Assembly: GCA_947462335.1 (NCBI GenBank)
Contig: OX381715.1
Location: forward strand, 40,710,650 to 40,774,649
DNA from: Harmothoe impar
Lineage: Eukaryota; Annelida; Polychaeta; Phyllodocida; Polynoidae
Direction of reading: 5' to 3'
Length of the DNA stretch: 64,000 nucleotides
A program made the position numbers and the translations under genes. The notes below the pieces were generated by a model that saw nothing but the letters and a program-made list of their open reading frames with translations, searched no databases and was not told the DNA's origin. This document shows, in pieces, positions 35,042 to 46,519 of the stretch. The stretch's first letter is position 1. Every line of letters starts with the position of its first letter.

Positions 35042-35319
35042 AGCTCTGATAAGAGGGGCAGTAGGATGGCAGTTGTTATCTACCCCCAAAGAGTACCCCC
35101 CTCCACCCTTGGGACCCTATACCTGTATTAGCAGGGGGCAGGGGAGGAGCATGTGTTTGGTGTTATGGCGAGCTGCTCACTCAGCAGCAGACCTCCTGCC
35201 GCAGTCTGGGTGTGCGGCCTAGACATGCTCACGGCACTTAAAGTGACATGATCCGATATTTTGAATCCTACTTAAATGTGTTCCAAATGCTAGTTCAATG
35301 TCATTTGGAGGATGCAGCA

Positions 35320-35452
35320 TTTGCTATCATGATGCGTCAATGCAGCCCTGGAGAGTAACTTACCAGTGCTGCATTAGTGCATCAAAACGACTCTTTGGGA
35401 ATATCTCAACCCCGTGGGTTGGCATGAGGCTTGATTACTCGCCAGGGCTGCA
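35320..35452. mobile_element. family A fragment
   Basis: TATCATGATGCGTCAATGCA, CCTGGAGAGTAACTTACCAG and a later TCGCCAGGGCTGCA match the family. The right half runs into family E arms at 35455. Confidence 0.65.
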
Positions 35453-35594
35453 CTGTTAGAAGTAAGTAGTGTTCCTGTACAGCACATATTTGGGGCAACT
35501 TTGGTTCCAGTAAATTCTGCTGTAGACCTACAGTAGAATCTACTGTAGGCACGGACCTGAGTTCTAAAAGGGCTCACAAATATTCAACATCTTG

Positions 35595-35665
35595 GAGATT
35601 TGAACCCCCAGCTTCCGATCCATAGTCCCGAACCATGACCACTACACTAGTGAATCCTGCATGTC
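35595..35665 (-). pseudogene. tRNA-like relic
   Basis: Reverse strand reads CACTAGTGTAGTGGTCATGG, then GGGGGTTCAAATCTCC, i.e. an A-box-like and a B-box-like segment at normal tRNA spacing. The stems do not close, so it is probably the head of a SINE or a dead tRNA copy. Confidence 0.5.
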
Positions 35666-36002
35666 AGGTGCATTGAAACATCTCTTACTTATGTATGAAT
35701 TGTAAAGAGGTCAACACAGGATCCCTGGGGGCAATTTTAGAACTAGACTCTTCATGTCTTACGGGTTGATATGAAAATTGCCCTATTGCAGTAATGTACT
35801 AATAAGTACTGAACTACCATTAGTTGGAGTGTAATCTTGATGGCCTATGTTTTTCAAATTAAATTTTACTATCTTTCCTGCAGATTGTAGAGATACATTG
35901 GTTTTATCCTCTGCATATTTTCAATAGTAACATTTCAGTGTACCAAAATATATTATACTTTAAAATTGCATCAGGAGAAATGTAGTTTGTATAAGAGATC
36001 CC

Positions 36003-36072
36003 TGTTGGGACTGGAACTGCTGACCATCAGACTACATCACCTACTGCTCTTCCAACTGAGCTAGAGGGGCAA
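36003..36072 (-). pseudogene. tRNA-like relic
   Basis: Reverse strand reads CCCCTCTAGCTCAGTTGGAA, GAGCAGTAGG and GCAGTTCCAGTCCCAACAGG: a good A-box (TAGCTCAGTTGG) and a weakened B-box. The acceptor pairing is poor. Tail sequence follows toward lower coordinates, so a SINE origin is likely. Confidence 0.55.
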
Positions 36073-36239
36073 TCACTTATGCGTAGCCTGCGTCAATAGG
36101 CTTTTAAAAAGATCAGGTCATATATGGTACTCCCTCCAACCTCTCTCTCCCCCTGGTTGCTGGTTATGGGATTCAAACCTGCATCTACAGTAACAGAATT
36201 GTACATGTACAGCAAAATTTGCATCAAGACAACTATGGG

Positions 36240-36627
36240 CATCATGGGTTAATGCCTTATGCCATCTTTTAATGTTTAACGTAATATTTAATTCACCCTC
36301 TAAGGGCAGTGTAACGCCTTATTGCAGTATTTTGTCAGAATGAAGCATTAATGTAGCACTAGTGACTTAAATGCCAGTTCCACGTCCATGCCCAATATGA
36401 TACACTAATGCAGTGTCGTTGGGTATTACTTTTTTGATGAAATTTTCTCACCCTCAACTACTCTAATGTTTGACGCTCTACCGAGTTATGCATGTAGGCC
36501 TATGTGGGAGGGGAGTGTTTTTCTGCAAAATGCAGCGTCGTTGGGTTATTTGCTGCCACTGTATTTGTGTATCAGAACGAGAAATGAACATTAAATCGAA
36601 GGCAACATGCCATCCTTTAAGGGTTCA
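36240..36627. mobile_element. family A remnants, possibly two copies
   Basis: ATGGGTTAATGCCTTATGCC, CCCTCTAAGGGCAGTGTAAC, ATGATACACTAATGCAGTGT and CATGCCATCCTTTAAGGG can be lined up with the family, but the palindromes are gone and the length is too great for one copy. Confidence 0.45.
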
Positions 36628-37883
36628 ATTGCAAATTCAGGGTCTCAGGAATTTTGAAATATGAAAGACTAGATGAGTCACCCTGTGATATATAAAGATC
36701 CCCCCTATTTTAACATCAATAGAGATGGGGGTCTTAGGCTCTTGATCCCTCTTCACTAGCATCTTGGATATTTACTATGCAATCATTCTCAAATTACTCC
36801 TGGATAAGGGGTTTCTTTTTCACAGAAATAAACGGGACTGTTACTACCGGTAGTCCAGGATGGTGGTAGTGAAGGTGAAGTGAGGTTGTGTATGTGTGGT
36901 CCTATATATCCTATACAACCCATCTCAAAAACTTTCTGGATAAAGGATTTCTTTTGAAAAGGAATCAGAACCAAAGCCTAGGGCTGTAACTAGTCCATGT
37001 TAGGCCAAATAAAAAAGAAGATGTGTTTCAGGTTACCCAACCCTACCTAGCAAAATAGGGCCGAACCTAGAATATTTTATCCAATTTTGAAAAGGATATT
37101 TATATTTTGGGCCATTTTGGGGCCATTCCAGAGTCTATTTGATATTCCAAGAGTTGCGGCCATCATTGGGGAGTCAGCGCTGATGTTCCCGAGTCAATTT
37201 CTGGATACATTTAAGACCAAAGTAAAAGAGAAAATTCAACCTACCTACCATAGATTCTTAGACTATGTAACCTGATGCTAGTCCAGTAGAAATGTGACTA
37301 CTGCTGACTTGAATGGCTGTAATCTGCAGGTCTTTGCCTACAAACCAGTTTTTCGGCTTGTACAGGCCAGTATCATGGTTTCTGCAGCAGAAAACAGCAA
37401 TCATGAATACTTTCTGTAATATATTCTTCAGTAGTTCGCATATTATACTTATTTAACCCTATTCAAAATCATTATCAATGCAAATACTTGCATTATAATT
37501 GATTTTTAAATAACAAGATTGTACTCCAGTATCCGGACCTGGTAAAATTATGCCGGGCCTGTAAATGAATCTGCAGGACCGAATATCCTGCATTAGGAAA
37601 ATGTTTTCATATAGACTACCTTAGGTGGTAGTTGAGTGTATGTATGTGCTAGTGTGTGTGTTAGTGTGTAGGGGGAAGTGTGTCTTGGGACAGCATGAGC
37701 AGCAGCTGAGTGATCTAAAGAGCCAGCAGGTATTCTAAAACCTCCTCCAGGGTTGTGAGCTGGACCCTCAGTGTCTTAATGCTACACCCCCATAACCCAA
37801 CACCTGGGTATCTCAATGCTATACCTTGTCTGGGAGGACCTCGCGAGCCCTGACTGTGAGAGTATTACGACCTTTATTAGTTT
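36628..37883. other. intronic DNA without recognised genes
   Basis: Near 36800 and 36950 similar phrases (CTGGATAAGGGGTTTC, CTGGATAAAGGATTTC) suggest a small decayed repeat. Nothing coding. Confidence 0.4.
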
Positions 37884-39167
37884 TACCGTTAAACCTCACG
37901 TAGAAGCCACAGCTTCTATGGGAGTCAAACTCAGTTTCTTTTGATACCAAACATGCCTATATAGGGTGTGACTTATACAGTTCTTTTTTTAAGTATAGTA
38001 GGGTACCAAATTAGTAATTTTCAGAACTCCTCTGTGGCTTTTATAATTTGTCAAAGTTAGGGCTTATACGCGACCCGGGCCAGAATGCAGTGGAAGGACA
38101 GTGTTAAACCAGTGCTAAAACAGTTGAGTGTGGCAGTAGTGCTTCAGTGTTGAAACAGTGTCAGTAACAGTGCCAAATCAGCATCCACTGTCTGTCCACT
38201 GCCTAACATTACAGAACAGGGTAGTAGTGGTCCAGTGATAGAGCAGTGTATGATCAGTGTGCAAGCAGTAGTGGATCAGTATGTCCGAAATATGTAAATG
38301 AGGTGGTAGTGCTTGATCAGTAGCCTACTGATTTAGCACTGCTGCAGCAGTGGCTATTCAGTAGGTGTTGTAGACCCTAGAAAACTGGTATTGTGGCAGT
38401 ATTGGATCAGTACTACTGAGCAACCACTGTATTAGCAGTAGTTAACCAGTAGACTACTGATGAAACACTGCTGTAGCAGTGTGGCATCAGTAGTACTGAT
38501 GCTAAGGTGAGCAATCAGTGGATAGAGAAATGTATATACATGTACAATTCAAAAGGCCTTTCAAGATGTTGACCCAATAGAATGATTGAGGCTGTTAGTA
38601 TGAGAACAGGTTTGTGTGATTTACTTACCATAGTGAAATCCTAATTCTATTTCAAGTAGTCCACTGTGATCACAGGGTCTTGAATGTATTGTATGCCCAT
38701 TCTGGTAAGATTGGGTAGCCTCCTTGTCAGAATATTTCTGTAAAATATGCTCCCTATATGTTTCTCTGTTGGCCCCACTGGATTCTGGCGCATTCTGTGC
38801 AACTGTCAGATTTGAATGTGTCTAGTAACCCAAATAAAAGTAGGCCATAAGTACCAGTATGTCAGTATTGAATCAGTGACTACTGAATTACACTGACACT
38901 CGCCCTGGGGACTATGTCCCAGAAGTGTTGGATCAGTAGCCCTGGAAATAGCCCATCATCTGACAAAGAGATAGCAGTGGCAGTTCAGTGGACTACTGGG
39001 TCTGCACTGAATAAAGCAGTGGAGGATCAGTAGTTTTGGGAGTGTTGGATCAGTGCATACTGAAATATGAAGTGGTGAATCAGTTTGGTTTCAGTGGTCA
39101 CTGATTTAAGAAGTAGCTACTGCCTCCTGGCCCGGGGAGTTAGGCTTATAAGTGAGGTTTTACCGTA
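37884..39167. mobile_element. 1.28-kb element with CAGT-rich interior
   Basis: The left end TACCGTTAAACCTCACGTAG and right end TAAGTGAGGTTTTACCGTA form an imperfect inverted repeat; GGCTTATA words lie just inside both. From about 38095 to 38520 and 38860 to 39125 the interior is an irregular series of TAGTGGATCAGTAG, CAGTGTGGCAG and GCACTGCTGCAGCAGTGGC words, many of them self-complementary. The stretch 38530-38860 looks like unrelated filler. No protein. Confidence 0.7.
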
Positions 39168-39499
39168 ATATTAACAACAACAAGAGGAGGCCAGGAAGGA
39201 GTGCTAGTACAGAGGAGAGAGGGGCTCACGAGGTATTTGAGGTATCAATACAACCACTGACCACAGTAACAAGACTCCCACAGAGAATTAGCCAGGCCCT
39301 TTGTCGGCCTCACCAGGTTCTCCCCGACAACAGTGGACAAGGTATACACCTAGATAACCCAACACCTGGGGGAGCCGGCTGTACTCTACAATATGGGCTC
39401 CTTCCTAATCTACAGTTTCCCCATTCTGGCATGGGATACACTGATATTCTTTATGCTGGAAATCCTAGTCAGTACTGAACAATTTCCTTAGTAATTTTC

Positions 39500-39725
39500 T
39501 GACCTACCTCGGCCATTTGATTCAGTACTGCCCAACTCACATTGTCTTCTCCTTTTCAATGAGTATCAGGTTAAGTCCTTTTTGGTGAGGTATTAGTCAT
39601 ATGTTGTTTTGTCTCAGTCAGTTTTGAATAGCACTTGGCCATGCCTGACCGATGTGCCTGTGACTACCATTGGATAGCCACTACAGACTAAGGGCTGGAG
39701 CATTTAGATTATCTATGTAGTACAT
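39500..39725 (-). mobile_element. family D element, truncated, reverse orientation
   Basis: TCAGTTTTGAATAGCACTTG, GGATAGCCACTACAGACTAA and GGAGCATTTAGATTATCT are the reverse complement of the family D left half at 14508. The far end toward 39500 is blurred. Confidence 0.7.
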
Positions 39726-40046
39726 GTATGTAAGGTCTATACCCAGACAGCATTTCTTAATGGGCCCTATATCCAGCTTGCCCAGATCAGGTTTTTAGTT
39801 TTATTATCCTAGGCTGCCTGTGGGAAAGTAGATGAGCTCAGACCAACAACTTCGCCATTCTGGCACAGGGAGTCATCTAGTATTCAGTATAGTCTATTGC
39901 AGCGCCATTGTTGTTCTAAAGGGATTCCAGCAACTCTGGATCAGTCCATGGAGAGTCCATAATTGCAATACTTTAAGTATTTCTAAAAGCTACTTAAGTT
40001 CATTATGACCTTTCCATGATACTTCCATGGCATTTTCCAAATTTAA

Positions 40047-41483
40047 AGTCGCTTTAACTCTTCCTTTCCCAGATCATTTTTGGGTGTTTTTTGGACTATA
40101 GATGATGGCATGAGCATTCTAAAACTTTTGGAATTATGTAAATATTCAAACTACAAGTGGAGTAGTGATACTATGAACTAAGGATGTTGACTTAAAAGGG
40201 CGTTACCCTAGTATTCAATATCTGTGGACAGTCGAGGGAAAAGGGTCCTCCAAGGTAAAAACTCAATAATAAAATTGAGGTCATCAGCTTTCCAATGATA
40301 TATATCTTTAATTAGCAGGTACCACCTCTAGTTTTGGAGTACTGGCTCTCTAAATATGTGTGGTCACTGTCCAATCTTAAATGCCAATAAGCTCTATCAC
40401 ACTTTGTTTAAGAGATATTCCTATCTAATTAGCATATTTATGTTAATAACCATATATCCCAATTTTTTCAAACATTTGGTCACAACCTTTGATCTAAAAC
40501 TGGTATTCATATTTCGTTTTCAGCATAGAAATTGTTGTGGAGCCTTCTACCAATCAATTTTTAGAATTTTTCGATTTTGGATGACAATCATTTTTCCATG
40601 GCAACCAACATGTGCAACAACACCAATTTAGGCCCAAAAACGTTCTTTTCACATTCCAAATATGGAAGGTTTTCATCATAAATTGAACTTTCTAAAGTAG
40701 CCTATTGTGTTCTACATCAAAAAGTAGTCTAGAACATTTTTTGTTATATTTTGATCCTGTTTAGCTATATGGAGCCCCCTGGTGGCCAAAGCTGGTACTA
40801 AAAATCCCGCACGGAGGTCCCTTTTCCCTTGTTGATCCACATCTATCTAAATAAGCAAGATATGGCTCTATCAAAATAGCAATGATATAAAAAAAAGTGT
40901 ATCTTGAACCAATATTCAAACTGCAATATTTCAGGATTGCCTTTATCAATTGAGATGGAATAAATACCATATTGTAGGTTTTGTTAGGTATTTTCCGATT
41001 TTGCATGTGGAATGGTCATGATGGCCATATTTGATATGGTTACCATGGCAACCAATAATTCACAAAATCACTATTTCTAGCAAATCTGTTGCTATGGCAA
41101 TGGATATTTTGATCAAAATCACACCGAAAATAATGGGAAATATTAGGACCATATTTTTGATCTTGAAAAACTCTCTAAAGTAGGTTTTCACAAAAAAAAT
41201 CATATTATCCTACATTTTCAATGATTTTTACCTGAAAAATCGATTAAATATAGGTAAAAATCGGGTCGATTGTCCCTCAAGTTGGCAAGCAAACCATATC
41301 AAGGAAAATACTACTAGAGATAAATGGTTCTGGATCCCTGGAGACCATATTCCAAATAGTGAGAATCCAAAAAATCTAAGCTTTGAAGCAATTTTTGAGA
41401 AAATGGTAGGGGCCTCAAAATCGGCCAAAAATCGGCCAAAAATTCGCATAAATGCGCGATCGGGAAAGGAAGAGTTAAGAGCG
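40047..41483. mobile_element. 1.4-kb element with AGTCGCTTTAACTCTTCC ends
   Basis: The left end AGTCGCTTTAACTCTTCCTT is matched in reverse by GAAAGGAAGAGTTAAGAGCG at the right. The inside is AT-rich with repeated phrases such as CATGGCAACCAA (40605, 41043). The three open frames of 81-96 residues have no recognisable domain. Non-autonomous or decayed. Confidence 0.75.
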
Positions 41484-41964
41484 ACTTTCATTAATAAAGA
41501 AATTTGCTGAAATGCCAACGTTAATGCAATAATTATGTCTTTCTTTTGAAAAGGCCCGAAAAATTCTCAAATAGGATCATTCTGACTCAATGTCTGACAG
41601 TGATTTGGTGATCTTTCATCTCTTTTAATACAATTCAATATTATGTGTCTGTAACACAATTTGACCTAAAACAGGAGGTTATTATAAAGAACATTTCACA
41701 GTTTCTCTATTCTGATATAAAGTTTCCCACTTGGGAATTATCAGAACTCCCTACTAATTACCCCACTATATTGCATGGCATGCCCGTTTAAGCAACAATT
41801 ACAAGAAAGGGCTACTAACTTATAACGTCAAGTCTACTATTCTATATATTGAGTACATAATACAAATTATTCCCAAAAACATAAAGACAAAGCCCATCCA
41901 TAGACAACATTTGACTGCCGACCATATGAACGATGAATACTCATCGGTCGATTATTAATCCAGA
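41484..41964. other. intronic DNA without recognised features
   Basis: AT-rich; nothing recognised. Confidence 0.4.
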
Positions 41965-42195
41965 TCCTTTTTAATGTAGTAAGTAGTTATTAACCTAGTT
42001 AGTCACTATACGACCAACCATGGCTAGTTAATATTATCAGGTTAGTCAGTAGTGACCGACCTACCTTAGTCTTTCATATTTTGTTTTGCCTCAGTCAATT
42101 TTGAATGTCGGTTTGTCATTCTGACCAATTTTCCTATGACTAAAATGGGAAAGTCACTACAAACTATGCCCCGGAGCATTTAGATTATTGGTGTA
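41965..42195 (-). mobile_element. family D element, reverse orientation
   Basis: AACCTAGTTAGTCACTATAC, CAATTTTGAATGTCGG, AAAGTCACTACAAACTATGC and GGAGCATTTAGATTATTGG match family D in reverse order. Ends partly worn. Confidence 0.7.
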
Positions 42196-42414
42196 CCATA
42201 TAGTATGACATTTTGTTGACAACATTGAAGACAAAGGTTTTAATCTTTTCTGAACCTCCCATACTGACAGCATGCGGAACGAGGTCAGGTGAGTCTGGTC
42301 ACGTGACACCCATAACCACCAATCATAACCCTCGTTGTACGGTCTCCATCGGCCGCATGTAACACCCGCTCTGATTGGCTGATGTGTTCAGGGCTTCCAC
42401 CACTCCTGTTTATG

Positions 42415-42770
42415 GTACCTGTTGGTACTCCCCAACCCTTCTCTTTATCTGTCTATGTCTTTGCCACTGACGTCCACCAGTCTACCTGGTACTCCCCAAC
42501 CCTTCTCTTTATCTGTCTCTATGTCTCTATCACTTACGTCCACCAGTCTACCTGGCACTCCCCAACCCTTCTCTTTATCTGTCTATGTCTCTGTCACTTA
42601 CGTCCACCAGTCTACCTGGTACTCCCCAACCCTTCTCTTTATCTGTCTATGTCTCTGTCACTTACGTCCACCTGTCTACCTGGTACTCCCCAACCCTTCT
42701 CTTTATCTGTCTCTATGTCTACACCACTTACCTTCTACCAGTCTACCAGGTACCGCCCCTACTCCTCTGT
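42415..42770. repeat. 64-bp tandem repeat, about five units
   Basis: The unit runs TACCTGGTACTCCCCAACCC, TTCTCTTTATCTGTCTATG and CACTTACGTCCACCAGTC. Because 64 is not a multiple of three, the same peptide appears in turn in all three + frames, giving overlapping open frames of 133-196 residues. These are a product of the array. The outer units are diverged. Confidence 0.92.
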
Positions 42771-42814
42771 CTCAATGTGTATACCACTCAGGTCTACCAG
42801 TCTATCACTTCTGT

Positions 42815-43115
42815 GGACCCTAGTTTTGAGGGCCTTAGTTCTGAGAGTCCTAGTTCTGGGGACCCTGGCCCTAGTTCTGGGGACCCAAGTTCTGAGGTCC
42901 ATAGATCTAAGGGCCCTGGGTCTGAGGGCCCTAGATTTAGGGACCTTGATTCTCAGGGCCCTAGTCCTTTGAACCTTGGTTCTAAGGACCCTGTTTCTGA
43001 TGGCCCTAGTTCTTGGGGCCCTAGTTCTGGGGTCCCTGGTTCAGGGACCTTGGTATTAAGGGTCCTCGTTCTGAGGTCCCTGGTCTTGAGGGTCCTATTT
43101 CTGAGGGCCCAGTCC
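42815..43115. repeat. degenerate minisatellite of 18-30 bp units
   Basis: Irregular repeats of CCTAGTTCTGAGGGC, TAGTTCTGGGGACCC and related words. It abuts the 64-bp array and keeps the same frames open. It resembles the array at 24840 in style but not in unit sequence. Confidence 0.85.
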
Positions 43116-43704
43116 CATCCCTGGCTATTCTTCCTCCTTACCATCAGATCTATTCCCATTATTGTCTAGACCTACACGACCCCAGAATATCAATATTGTA
43201 CCATCCAACACATTACATAATTATTCCCCCTGTATATTGTATCAGCATAAGGAATGATAATATGCACAATGTTGTCCAACAAACCCTTCCCAAACCCACT
43301 CCAAATGATCTCTAACTTATATTTGCTTCATGCCTAAAAATATAACTTCTTGTGTTGATAATAATAAATTGACAGCAACAAATTTGATTCACCTCCATTG
43401 CATGTGTGGTGTACAATGTATCTCTGTTAACCATAAAGCTTTCTTAGTATAGTGTCTCCACTTACAGCCTGCTTATCAATCCTAATGTGTACTTAATTCA
43501 TCTGGGAGCAACGTTACTGAGGATTATCATACACTGCATGAGTCATCCTATTTAAGCAACTTAAAGCAAAATCTAAGATTGATTAATGGCCTTCTTTCTG
43601 CAGCTTAATTTTGTTCAAGATTAAAAAGTTACTTAGAATTGCCTCAAGCCTCTGCAAGAAGGTCATTAATCAGCTTCAATATTTTCTGAAAGTTACGTTA
43701 ATCA
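43116..43704. other. intronic DNA without recognised features
   Basis: AT-rich. GCAAAATCTAAGATTGATTAATGGCC near 43565 and a loose reverse partner near 43660 (GGTCATTAATCAGCTTCAAT) suggest a small foldback element, not firmly bounded. Confidence 0.4.
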
Positions 43705-43850
43705 GATGGTTCATGCAGTGCTCAGATGCACTACCCTCGCTGGTGCTGCATTACTGTATCATGACGACCCTACAGGGTTGAACTCTCCTGAAGGGTTGGC
43801 ATAATGCATGAATGCAACAATGTTAGTGACTTATCATAGCAGCACTGGTT
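43705..43850. mobile_element. family A fragment
   Basis: CTCGCTGGTGCTGCATTACT, CATGACGACCCTACAGGG, TCTCCTGAAGGGTTGGCATA and ATGCATGAATGCAAC follow family order; ends missing. Confidence 0.65.
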
Positions 43851-44406
43851 CAGAGGGTTCCCAGTTCCAGAGGGCCCAGATGCTTGAGGGCTGAATACTG
43901 TTCCACCTCTGATGGAGGTGGATGTGTGATTTAATTCAATTGATTGCTTTGCCTATTGGCCTTCTTTCAGGGGTGGAATAAGGGGAAGGACAGAGCTTCA
44001 TTTACATTGTATTGGTATCTACAAACTTGGTCCTTCAAGGTCCGATAGATATACATGAACAAATAAGATATCTTCCCCATAAATCGAAAATATCAAACAA
44101 ACTTTACAGAAACAATTTATATTATCATCTGTTTGAATGAAAGGTTATTTCCTGTGTGCCACGAATCATAGAGCGACCGCATTACATGACCCATCTAACA
44201 TTATTGACACACTTCTGATTAGTTCTAATTCCCATGCAATGTTGTTTGAAAACAACATGGTCCAAAATAGGAAAAGGTAAAATCGACAAAATGCAGTCAT
44301 AAATGCAACATGAATACTTTTTTTCCCTTTCTATTCTTCTATCTAATTTTAGTTTTTCTCCCTTTCACATCAGTACAGGTCTAGATGGGGTAACTACCCT
44401 GTTAAA

Positions 44407-44596
44407 CCCTTAAGGACAGCCCTGGTGAGTAACTCGCCAGTGCTGCATTCAAACATTATGATGACCTTATAAGGTTGATACACTCCCAAAGTGCTGGCAT
44501 GATGCACCAATGCAGCACTGACAAGTCACTTGCCACGACTCCATTGGTGCATGATGACAACAAACGTCACCTTTTAATTACATTCGTCCTTAAGGT
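44407..44596. mobile_element. family A element, first hairpin shortened
   Basis: TTAA at 44402-44405, then ACCCTTAAGGACAGCCCTGG; ends ATTCGTCCTTAAGG followed by TTTAA. The first arm is deleted, so the element opens directly into GGTGAGTAACTCGCCAGTGC. It lies about 66 bp upstream of the exon at 44663. Confidence 0.85.
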
Positions 44597-44662
44597 TTAA
44601 ACCTCCCTGATTCCCCTAATATGAACTGTATGACAACTGATCTCTCCTGTTTATGCTTGCAG

Positions 44663-44774
44663 CATCCTATTCGCAGACATTGTGGGCTTCACGGCGCTTG
44701 CCTCTCAATGCACGGCACAGGAGCTCGTCAAAATCCTCAACGAGCTATTCGGCCGGTTCGACCAACTCGCCACG
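44663..44774 (+). CDS. ADCY1: adenylate cyclase exon: first metal-binding strand of C1a
   Basis: A 112-bp exon (one base plus 37 codons) between acceptor TTTATGCTTGCAG and donor GTAGGT. It encodes [20 protein letters not shown] and [17 protein letters not shown]. The aspartate of FADIVGF is the first of the two metal-binding aspartates of class III cyclases and is present. The phrase [10 protein letters not shown] with [12 protein letters not shown] matches type I cyclases closely. The exon is phase 0 at its end. Family A copies lie within about 70 bp on both sides, yet the splice sites look intact. Confidence 0.96.
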
Positions 44775-44828
44775 GTAGGTTCAGCTGTATGATGTTATTA
44801 TGCAGATTGACGGGAGGGGTGGGACTAT

Positions 44829-45056
44829 CCCTTTAAGGGCAGTATAATGCGTTAATGTGGCATGCCCTTAGTCGTCATGATACATTCATAAAACAGCCTT
44901 CTTGGGTTATGCATCATGACGACGCAATAGGGTTGATACATTCTTGAAGGGTTAGCATGATGCATGAATGCAGCTCTGGCGAGTAAAGGTCTGCATTTAT
45001 GCATCATGCTGATAGAGGGCATACTGGATTAAAGCATTACGCTGTCCTTAAATGGA
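44829..45056. mobile_element. family A element just after a cyclase exon
   Basis: CCCTTTAAGGGCAGTATAAT at the left, ACGCTGTCCTTAAATGG at the right. Starts 55 bp after the donor at 44775. GGCGAGTAAAGGTCTGC shows that the second palindrome is partly deleted. Confidence 0.8.
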
Positions 45057-45115
45057 TTAGGGTCCACCTCTGGAGGCATACCAGTGTAAAGTGCATGATA
45101 TGGTACTGTACTTCC

Positions 45116-45348
45116 AGGAGGCTCTTTCAGAACACCTGACGTGATTGTAGGTAAATGATGACGTGACGAAACATGTTTGACGACCACTAGTGAAATTTCT
45201 TTCACAAGATTTCCTGTTGAAATCTATAGAAAATGATTGTAAATACCACATATTGCCAGCTACAAACACCCTCGTCAATTGCAAATATTGCCCTGTTGAC
45301 AAAAATTCAATTGTGACGACTGACGAGTCCATTCTGAAAGACCCTCTA
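45116..45348. mobile_element. family B element, complete
   Basis: The left end AGGAGGCTCTTTCAGAACAC and right end GTCCATTCTGAAAGACCCTC are inverted repeats. Inside are GACGTGACGAAACATGTTTG, GACGACCACTAGTGAAA and TTGACAAAAATTCAATTGTG. About 233 bp, non-coding. This is the clearest copy of the family. Confidence 0.85.
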
Positions 45349-45358
45349 GTACTATTAA

Positions 45359-45645
45359 CCCTTTAAGGTCAGAATCCTACATTCGCCATCATATCATATT
45401 ATTCATCATGATACACAGCCAAAAAAAAGTCTCAAAGTGCCCTGTCCGCCAGACGAGTTTAATAAACTTATTTTCTTGAAATGGTTTTCCTGCATGGTTG
45501 GTGCTGTATGCCTGCCTCATGCCAATCATACAGGGTGAGTCCATCCTGAGGTGTCGGCATGATGCAGCGATGTAGTGTCGGCAAGTTACTCGCCGGGGAT
45601 GCATCCATGCATGACAGATTCAGGCACCATGCCGTCCTTAAAGTG
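45359..45645. mobile_element. family A element with a small internal expansion
   Basis: TTAA at 45355-45358, CCCTTTAAGGTCAGAATCC, closing CATGCCGTCCTTAAAGTG and TTAA at 45646-45649. At 287 bp it is about 50 bp longer than its relatives; the excess is around 45420-45500. GGCAAGTTACTCGCCGGGG is the surviving palindrome. Confidence 0.85.
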
Positions 45646-46519
45646 TTAATAAAAAATATATCATAATTATATGCTATAGTTGGGTTCTACATAGCAGCTC
45701 TGCATTTCTGCTACCTATGTAAACTAGCGTCCTTCTTAACACATAGAATATGATTCAGACAAAATGATACTCACCCTGGTTGATATGTAAGAGCCCAGTA
45801 TCCACGGTAACGTCATCTAAGATGCACTCTGCAAGATTTCCCATGTGTATAGATGCCCATTGTCTCTGGGTATCACCATCAAATTATGTTCAAAGAGCAG
45901 CGAATACGAAGAGCGTTTATGTGCACTTCAGAGTAGCATTGCCTATCATCGTTTCTTGGCACTCCAATTCTCCCAGAAATATGATGATATACCCTGGAGT
46001 TAGGCTATGGGTACATTCAATTTCGCGTGTTAGAAGTTCAATCAGGTAACACTAGCTAGACGCTATAGGCATGTAGCTAGATGCATTATCAGCCAATCAG
46101 ATAACACCGTGCATTCACTGCAGAATTTTTAGGGTGCATTATGTAACAGCCTCTCTCTGATCTCTGGTCTTTCATAAGTTTCTGTACTTCTAAGGTACAG
46201 TACACTGTCTTTGTGGTATTTGATACGTCTGACTCCACCCAATGCCTTTGCCGTGCTCTCCACAGATGCTCACCTATACTCACTAAGGCTAAACCATGTG
46301 CTATAGAATGCTGTTTGGTGTACGCATATGCCTTTTCCTTTTTTTCTTTTTTAGGGGGGATGGTCCATCCATATGTATTGCAGTATAAGATAATCTTTTC
46401 GAAGATTTAAATCTGCAACGGCCAAAACTGTTTGAAATTTCATATTCATTAATGATAGAATTGTTTTCCACATTGCTGCATTCTTGCTACATGTCAACAA
46501 TAACTAAAAGATGAAATTG
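45646..46519. other. intronic DNA without recognised features
   Basis: Short open frames only; no domain or repeat structure recognised. Confidence 0.4.

Larger units (their letters stand above)
35455..36225. mobile_element. family E arms with tRNA-like inserts
   Basis: The left arm (GCACTGTTAGAAGTAAGTAG, GCTGTAGACCTACAGTAG) matches 27422-27520, and the right arm (GCATCTACAGTAACAGAATT, GTACATGTACAGC) matches 28190-28220. Between the arms lie two separate tRNA-like relics. Compared with 27422-28312 this is a second, independently interrupted copy. Confidence 0.6.
28710..44662 (+). other. 16-kb intron of the adenylate cyclase gene
   Basis: Bounded by donor GTAAGC at 28710 and acceptor TTTATGCTTGCAG ending at 44662; the reading frame joins correctly across it. 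It is far longer than the three other introns visible (1,549, 1,962 and 417 bp) and is filled with inverted-repeat elements, tRNA-like relics and minisatellites annotated separately. No further cyclase exon is needed between the two flanking exons, because the joined protein matches the family without a gap. Confidence 0.85.

Noticed and set aside
39152..39478. 108-residue + strand frame as an exon
   Set aside because: It starts inside the terminal repeat of an element, has no acceptor or donor supporting it, and matches nothing recognised.
42382..43169. 196- and 194-residue forward frames as genes
   Set aside because: They are readings of the 64-bp array and the following minisatellite in shifted frames.
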